This document shows, piece after piece, positions 58,915 to 64,000 of a stretch of 64,000 nucleotides of DNA. The DNA lies in NCBI RefSeq assembly GCF_900094575.1, contig NZ_FMAE01000004.1:248001-312000 (forward strand). The letters are read 5' to 3'. Under the pieces are notes generated by a model, which worked only from the letters and a program-made list of their open reading frames with translations, searched no databases and was not told where the DNA came from. Every line of letters starts with the position of its first letter. Within the stretch, counting starts at the first letter, position 1. The DNA comes from Bradyrhizobium yuanmingense. Its GTDB lineage: Bacteria > Pseudomonadota > Alphaproteobacteria > Rhizobiales > Xanthobacteraceae. The position numbers were made by a program, and so were the translations under genes.

Positions 58915-59277
58915 ATGCCCTATGTCGATGGTTTCGTTCTCGCCGTGCCGAAGGACAATATCGAGGCCTACAAGGCGCTGGCGACGCAAGCCTGCGCCAT
59001 CTGGATGGAGCAGGGCGCGCTCGATTACGTCGAATGCATCGGCGATGACGTTCCCTATGGAGAGCTCACCTCGTTTCCGCGCGCGGTGATCGCGAAGGAG
59101 GACGAGATCGTGGTGTTCGCCTGGATCGTCTATCGGGACCGCGAGAGCCGCGATGCCATCAACAAGAAGGTGATGGCGGACCCGCGCATCAAATTCGAGG
59201 GCATGCCGTTCGACGGCAAGCGCATGATCTATGGCGGCTTCACAACGCTGCTTCGGGCGAGTGACATCGTGACGTGA
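58915..59277 (+). CDS. DUF1428 family protein
   Basis: 120 aa from ATG 58915, AAGGAGATCCGCAA upstream. MPYVDGFVLAVPKDNIEAYKALATQACAIWMEQGALDYVECIGDDVPYGELTSFPRAV is the DUF1428 opening, a dimeric ferredoxin-like fold related to ABM proteins. The motif FEGMPFDGKRMIYGGF ends the domain. No catalytic role known. The hairpin over its ribosome site suggests translational control. Confidence 0.88.
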   Translation: MPYVDGFVLAVPKDNIEAYKALATQACAIWMEQGALDYVECIGDDVPYGELTSFPRAVIAKEDEIVVFAWIVYRDRESRDAINKKVMADPRIKFEGMPFDGKRMIYGGFTTLLRASDIVT

Positions 59278-59287
59278 GGCGTGCCCG

Positions 59288-59866
59288 CTACTTGATCTTG
59301 TCGTAGGCCGCCGCGAAATCGCCGAGCGGCATCGGGATCGCGATGGTCTCCTTGGCCATGTTCTGAAAAGAGACCTTCAGCTGCTTGCCCGACCGCAAGG
59401 CGGCGAGCAGGTCCGGCGCAACCGGGGTCGAGGCGTAGCAGCCGCGATTCTCGCAGGTCTGGATCTGGAGATCGAACGTCTTGCCTTCGTCGATCTGGAG
59501 CTTGGCCCCGACCGGAAGGTTGAGGCCGAGCGGCAATTGCAGAAGCGCGATCGGCGTGCGGGTGTCGGGCGCGATGCGGATGTTGATCAGGACGACGGTC
59601 TGGCCCGTCTTGGTCAGCACCGCGTTCTGCTCCATCGCGCATTCGAGCGGCGCGTCGCGGCTTGCGCTGGTGCAGCGGACGATCCAGCCGGGCTGTCCGG
59701 AAGCACCGTCAGCCTGCGCCTGGGTCGGGGCAGGCGCGGGCTGCGCGGCCGGGGCGGGCGCGGCGTTCTTCTTGGCGCCCTGCTGGGCGTGTGCTGCGCC
59801 CGCTGACAACAGGACAGCAGCGACAAGGGCGACAAGTCTGGATTGCACAGGCATGGGAAACCGCAT
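59288..59866 (-). CDS. IalB-like (invasion-associated locus B) periplasmic protein
   Basis: 192 aa; ATG 59866 or the one four codons in. A signal peptide (VQSRLVALVAAVLLSAG) ends near AHAQQ. A Pro/Ala-rich linker leads to the IalB domain: WIVRCTSASRDAPLECAMEQNAVLTKTGQTVVLINIRIAPDTRTPI, LGLNLPVGAKLQIDEGKTFDLQIQTCENRGC, MAKETIAIPMPLGDF. Four cysteines suggest disulphides. The family is named from Bartonella but is common in free-living rhizobia; its role there is unclear. It ends 10 nt after the convergent DUF1428 gene. Confidence 0.88.
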   Translation of the reverse strand: MRFPMPVQSRLVALVAAVLLSAGAAHAQQGAKKNAAPAPAAQPAPAPTQAQADGASGQPGWIVRCTSASRDAPLECAMEQNAVLTKTGQTVVLINIRIAPDTRTPIALLQLPLGLNLPVGAKLQIDEGKTFDLQIQTCENRGCYASTPVAPDLLAALRSGKQLKVSFQNMAKETIAIPMPLGDFAAAYDKIK

Positions 59867-59914
59867 TTGCGAACCGGGGTCTCGCTGTAGCGTCGCGGCA
59901 GGCGCGGCGCAAGC

Positions 59915-62900
59915 TTACTCGGCGGCTTCCTTGACGCTGCCGTGCTCGGGCGTCTCCTCGCCTTCGTCGTCCGAACGGCCCCAGGTCGAGAACCAGTTGT
60001 TGAGCTTGTCGAGGTAGAGATAGACGACCGGCGTGGTGAACAGCGTCAGCGCCTGGCTGACGATCAGGCCGCCGACCATGGCGTAGCCGAGCGGCTGGCG
60101 GATTTCGGCGCCGGTGCCGTGGCCGAGCATGAGGGGCACGCCGCCGAGCAGGGCCGCCATCGTCGTCATCATGATCGGGCGGAAGCGCAGCAGTGCGGCC
60201 TGGCGGATCGATTCCTCCGGCGTCTTGTGCTCGTCGCGCTCGGCGGCAATCGCGAAGTCCACCATCATGATGCCGTTCTTCTTCACGATGCCGATCAGGA
60301 GGATGATCCCGATCAGCGCGATCAGGCTGAAGTCGAATCCGGCCGCCATCAGGATCGCGAGCGCGCCGACGCCGGCCGAGGGTAGCGTCGACAGAATCGT
60401 GATCGGATGGATGTAGCTCTCGTAGAGAATGCCGAGGATCAGATAGACCACGACCAACGCGGCGAGGATCAGGAGCGGCACGGTGCCGAGCGATTGCTGG
60501 AACGCCTGCGCGGTGCCCTGGAAGCTCGAATTCAGCGTGGGCGGCGTCCCGAGCTCCGCCATCGCCTTCTGCACGGCCTCGGTGGCCTGGCCGAGCGCGA
60601 CGCCTTGCGCGAGATTGAAGCTGATCGTGATCGACGGGAACTGGCCTTGATGGCTGATCGAGAGCGGGCGGACCGGATCGGTGGTCCAGCTCGCGAAGGT
60701 CGACAGCGGCACCTGGTCGCCGGTCAGCGGCGATTTCACGTAGAGCTTGTTTAGCGTCTCGAGATCGCCCTGCATCTCCGGCAGGACTTCCAGGATCACC
60801 TTGTAGGTGTTGAGCTGCGTGAAATATTGCGTGACCTGCCGCTGTCCGAAGGAATCATACAGCGTATCGTCGATCAGCTGGGGCTGGATGCCGTAGCGGG
60901 CGGCGGTGTCGCGGTTGATCTTGAGCTGGACCGTCGTGCCCTGCGTCTGCTGGTCGGTCGCGACGTCGCGCAGCTCTGGCAGTGTCTGCATCTTGCCAAG
61001 GATCTTCGGCGCCCATTCGTTCAGCTCGTCCAGATTGGCGTCTTGCAGCGTGAATTCGAACTGAGTGCGCGTGGGTCGACCGCCGAGCCGCACGTCCTGG
61101 GCCGCCTGCATGTAGAGGCGGGCGCCCTGGACCTTGTCGAACTGCGGACGCAGACGCGCGATAATCTGCTGGGCCGAAGCGTCACGCTCATTGCGCGGCT
61201 TCAGCGTGATGAACAGGTTGCCGTTGTTGCCGGCACGGCCGCTGCCACCGATCGACATGGCAACGCTGGCAACGTCGGGATCGGCCAGGATGATCTTGCC
61301 GAGTTGCTCCTGGCGTCTCACCATCTCCTTGAACGAGATGTCCTGCGAGGCTTCGGACGTGGCCGTGATCAGGCCGACGTCCTGCTGCGGGAAGAAGCCC
61401 TTGGGGATCAGCACGAACAGGTAGATCGACAGGCCGAGCGTGACGAAGAAGATCGCGAGCGTGGTGCGCCGCCAGGCGAGGGCGTGATCGAGCACATATT
61501 CGTAGCCGCGCAGCATCGCGTCGAAGGCGCGCTCGCTCCATTGATAGAAGCGGCCGTGCTGCACCTCACCATGGGCGCGCAGGAAGCGTGAGGCCATCAT
61601 CGGCGTCAGCGTCAGCGATACGAACATCGAAACGAAGATCGTCATCGCCAGCACCACGGCGAATTCGCGGAACAGGCGCCCGATAATGCCGCCCATCAGG
61701 AGCAGCGGGATCAGCACCGCGACCAGCGAGATGCTGATGGAGACGATCGTGAAGCCGATTTCCTTGGAACCCTTGAAGGCGGCCTCCATCGGCGAGTCGC
61801 CTTCCTCGATGTAGCGCGTGATGTTCTCGAGCATCACGATGGCGTCGTCCACCACGAAACCGACCGCGATGGTGAGTGCCATCAGCGACAGATTGTCGAG
61901 CGAATAGCCGACCGGCCACATCAGGGCGCACGCGCCCAGCAACGCCAGCGGAACCGTGACGGTGGGAATGACCGTCGCCCAGAAGCTGCGCAGGAAGATG
62001 AAGATGACCATGACCACGAGCACAATGGTCAAGAGCAGCGTGAACTGGACGTCCTCGACCGCGGCACGGATGGTCGCGGTGCGGTCGCTGATGAGCTCGA
62101 TCTTGATCGCGGGCGGGATCGCCGCCACGAGACGAGGGAGGGTCGCCTTGATCCTGTCGACGGTTTCGATGACGTTGGCGCCGGGCTGCTTGAAGATTAC
62201 GAGGAACACGCCGCGCTTGCCGTTGGCCCACGCCGCCTGCTTGGCGTCTTCGGCCGCGGTGACCGCTTGGCCGATATCGCGGATTCGCAACGGAGCGCCG
62301 TTGCGATAGGCGATGATGACGTCGTTCCAGTCCTTCGCGTGAGTGAGCTGGTCGTTGGCGTAGATCGTATAGGCCCGCTTCTCGCCGTCGATATTGCCCT
62401 TGGGGCTGTCGACCGTGGTGATGGCGATCTGGCTGCGGATGTCCTCCATCGACAAGCCCTTGGCGACCAGCTTTGCGGGATCGACCTGAATGCGGATCGA
62501 GGGTTTCTGCTGGCCGCCGATGAAGACCTGGGCGACGCCCGAGAGCTGGCTGATCTGCTGGGCGAGCTGGGTGTCGACGGCATCGCTGACGCTGGTCAGC
62601 GGCAGCGTCTCCGACGTCGCCGACAGTAGCAGGATCGGCGCATCGGCGGGGTTGACCTTGCGGTAGGTCGGGGGCGACGGCAGGTTCCTCGGCAACTGGC
62701 CGCTGGCCGCGTTGATGGCACCCTGTACGTCGTTGGCGGCGCCGTCGATGTTGCGGTTGAGGTCGAATTGGATGGTGATCGACGCCGTGCCCAGATAGCT
62801 CGTCGAGGTCATCTGCGCGATGCCAGGAATCTGGGCGAATTGCCGCTCGAGCGGCTGCGCCACCGACGAAGCCATGGTCTCGGGGCTGCCGCCGGGCAAA

Positions 62901-63058
62901 TTGGCGGTGACCTGAATGGTCGGAAAGTCCACCTGCGGCAGGGGCGCGACCGGGAGCAGGGGGTAGGCGACCAGGCCGACGAAGAGAATGCCGGCCATCA
63001 GCAGCGAGGTGCCGATGGGATATCGGATGAAAGGCGCCGAAATCCCGCCCCCGATCAT
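59915..63058 (-). CDS. RND efflux permease, MdtB/MdtC-like
   Basis: 1047 aa from ATG 63058 ([48 protein letters not shown]). Helix-4 block [22 protein letters not shown] with the conserved Asp pair, [42 protein letters not shown], and later [91 protein letters not shown] is diagnostic of the MdtBC group. Only one such permease is in view; Escherichia uses a heterotrimer of two. ATGA overlap with the adaptor gene upstream. Confidence 0.93.
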   Translation of the reverse strand: [1047 protein letters not shown]

Positions 63059-64000
63059 TGCTGTCGAACCTTGTTCTGGGTCGGATCCGAGCTTGCTACC
63101 GCCGTCGACACCAGGCTTCCGGGCTGCACCTTGAACTGTCCGCCGACGATCACCTGCTGACCGGGGCTCAATCCTTCCTCGATGACCGAATGACCGTCGA
63201 TGCCATAGCTGACCTTGATCTTGTGCAGTTCGGCCTTGTTGTCCTGGTTGACCGTATAGGCATAGAGTCCGTTGGTGGAGCGCTGGACCGCGTCATCCGG
63301 AACGACCGTCGCATCCTTTAGCGTTCGCACCAGGAGCCGCGTCGAGACCGATTGCCCCGGCCACAGCGTTCTTTCCTTGTTGTCGAACACCGCCTTGAGC
63401 CGGATCGTGCCGCTGGTCGCGTCGACCTGGTTGTTGATCACCGCGAGCTTGCCCTCGGCCAGCGTCCTCTTGCCGTCGGTGGTGAAGGCGATCACCTTGA
63501 GCGCGCCGGCCTTCTGGCCCTCGCTGATATAGGGGAGCTGGTCTTCCGGCGCGGTGAAGATCACGGCGATCGGCTCGACCTGCGAGATCGTGACGATGGC
63601 GGTCTGCGACGAAGCGTTGACGATGTTGCCGATGTCGACCTGACGCAGGCCTGCCACGCCGGTGATCGGCGCCTTGATCTGGGTGTAATCGAGCTGGGTC
63701 TGGGCGTTGGAGATCGCGGCATCGTCGGCGGCGATCTGGGCGGTGAGCTGAGCGACGGTGGAGCGCTGTGTGTCGACGCGCTGGGCGGTGGCGAATTCGC
63801 CGAGCTTCGTGGCGCGCTGGAGCTCGAGATTGGCGTTGGCGAGACTGGCCTCGTCCTGCGCCTTCTTGGCCTTGGCCTGGTCAAGCGTGGCCTGATAGGG
63901 GCGGGGATCGATCGAAACCAGGAGATCGCCCTGCTTGACGATCTGGCCTTCCCTAAATTCGAGCTTGTCGATCTGGCCATCCACACGGCTTCGGACCTGG
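63055..64000 (-). CDS. RND efflux adaptor, MdtA-like, 5' end outside the window
   Basis: The last ~314 codons are seen; the frame runs off the right edge (codons from QVRSRVDGQIDKLEFREGQIVKQGDLLVSIDPRPYQATLDQAKAK). Helical hairpin and barrel motifs AKKAQDEASLANANLELQRATKLGEFATAQRVDTQRSTVAQL, DYTQIKAPITGVAGLRQVDIGNIVNAS, then WPGQSVSTRLLVRTLKDATVVPDDAVQR. A membrane-proximal end (YGIDGHSVIEEGLSPGQQVIVGGQFKVQPGSLV) closes it. Its stop overlaps the permease start, so the two form one operon. Confidence 0.92.
   Translation of the reverse strand, partial: QVRSRVDGQIDKLEFREGQIVKQGDLLVSIDPRPYQATLDQAKAKKAQDEASLANANLELQRATKLGEFATAQRVDTQRSTVAQLTAQIAADDAAISNAQTQLDYTQIKAPITGVAGLRQVDIGNIVNASSQTAIVTISQVEPIAVIFTAPEDQLPYISEGQKAGALKVIAFTTDGKRTLAEGKLAVINNQVDATSGTIRLKAVFDNKERTLWPGQSVSTRLLVRTLKDATVVPDDAVQRSTNGLYAYTVNQDNKAELHKIKVSYGIDGHSVIEEGLSPGQQVIVGGQFKVQPGSLVSTAVASSDPTQNKVRQQ

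Noticed and set aside
1..64000. CRISPR array, transposase or IS element
   Set aside because: No evenly spaced direct repeats and no transposase motif were seen in any frame; the repeats found are short palindromic intergenic elements.

Overview
The window is one contiguous piece of a GC-rich alphaproteobacterial chromosome, most likely Bradyrhizobium or a close relative in the Nitrobacteraceae. The inference rests on strong codon bias, LivKHMGF-type and NMT1-type transporters beside catabolic genes, IalB, DUF763 and DUF1428 proteins, and several dispersed palindromic repeat families of the kind common in Bradyrhizobium and Rhodopseudomonas intergenic DNA. No plasmid, phage or transposase gene was seen. 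It reads as accessory-rich core chromosome devoted to catabolism of N-heterocycles and aromatics plus two RND pumps.

Layout. 1-3321: end of a P-type ATPase, MgtC-like protein, AhpD-like protein, HerA-like ATPase. 3588-4632: an extradiol dioxygenase behind a distinctive promoter-operator. 4749-20727: a probable nicotinate catabolic locus. It has NicA/NicB-type hydroxylase subunits (minus strand), a divergent operon with 6-hydroxynicotinate reductase, a UPF0280 protein, a DUF1185 protein, a Liv-type ABC transporter with fused permeases and a MarR regulator, then an enamidase and a ferredoxin-NADP reductase divergent from each other. Both divergent promoter regions carry the same two palindrome types. 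20919-26494: small coiled protein, P450, a run of five tiny hydrophilic proteins ending in a clear terminator, DUF763, MscS channel.

26540-30775: a TetR gene and four genes resembling lower protocatechuate/gallate/phthalate steps (LigI-like lactonase, GalB-like PIG-L hydratase, dihydroxyphthalate decarboxylase-like protein, dehydrogenase). The TetR promoter-operator is nearly the same 36 bp as the one before the dioxygenase 23 kb away. 31296-38197: a GntR-centred locus with two amidohydrolase/deaminases, an NTF2-like protein and an NMT1-type ABC transporter. A TGCATGCA palindrome occurs in each of its regulatory gaps. 38327-44156: orphan amino-acid binding protein, acyl-CoA dehydrogenase, acyl-CoA ligase and a divergent Baeyer-Villiger-type monooxygenase.

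44197-47314: lytic transglycosylase, conserved small proteins, a two-gene micro-operon of 27 and 30 codons, MaoC-like hydratase and a secreted protein. 47351-52767: RND pump (adaptor plus permease) with a divergent TetR and a palindromic operator. 52832-58510: DUF1349 protein, MFS transporter behind a candidate sigma-54 promoter, guanine deaminase, an ABM-domain membrane protein and a metallo-beta-lactamase hydrolase. 58669-58742: tRNA-Gln(CTG). 58915-64000: DUF1428, IalB-like protein and a second RND pump whose adaptor gene runs off the window.

The most notable signals are shared operators that link separated genes into regulons, and sets of very small genes. All functional names come from reading motifs, family resemblance and context; no database search was possible.
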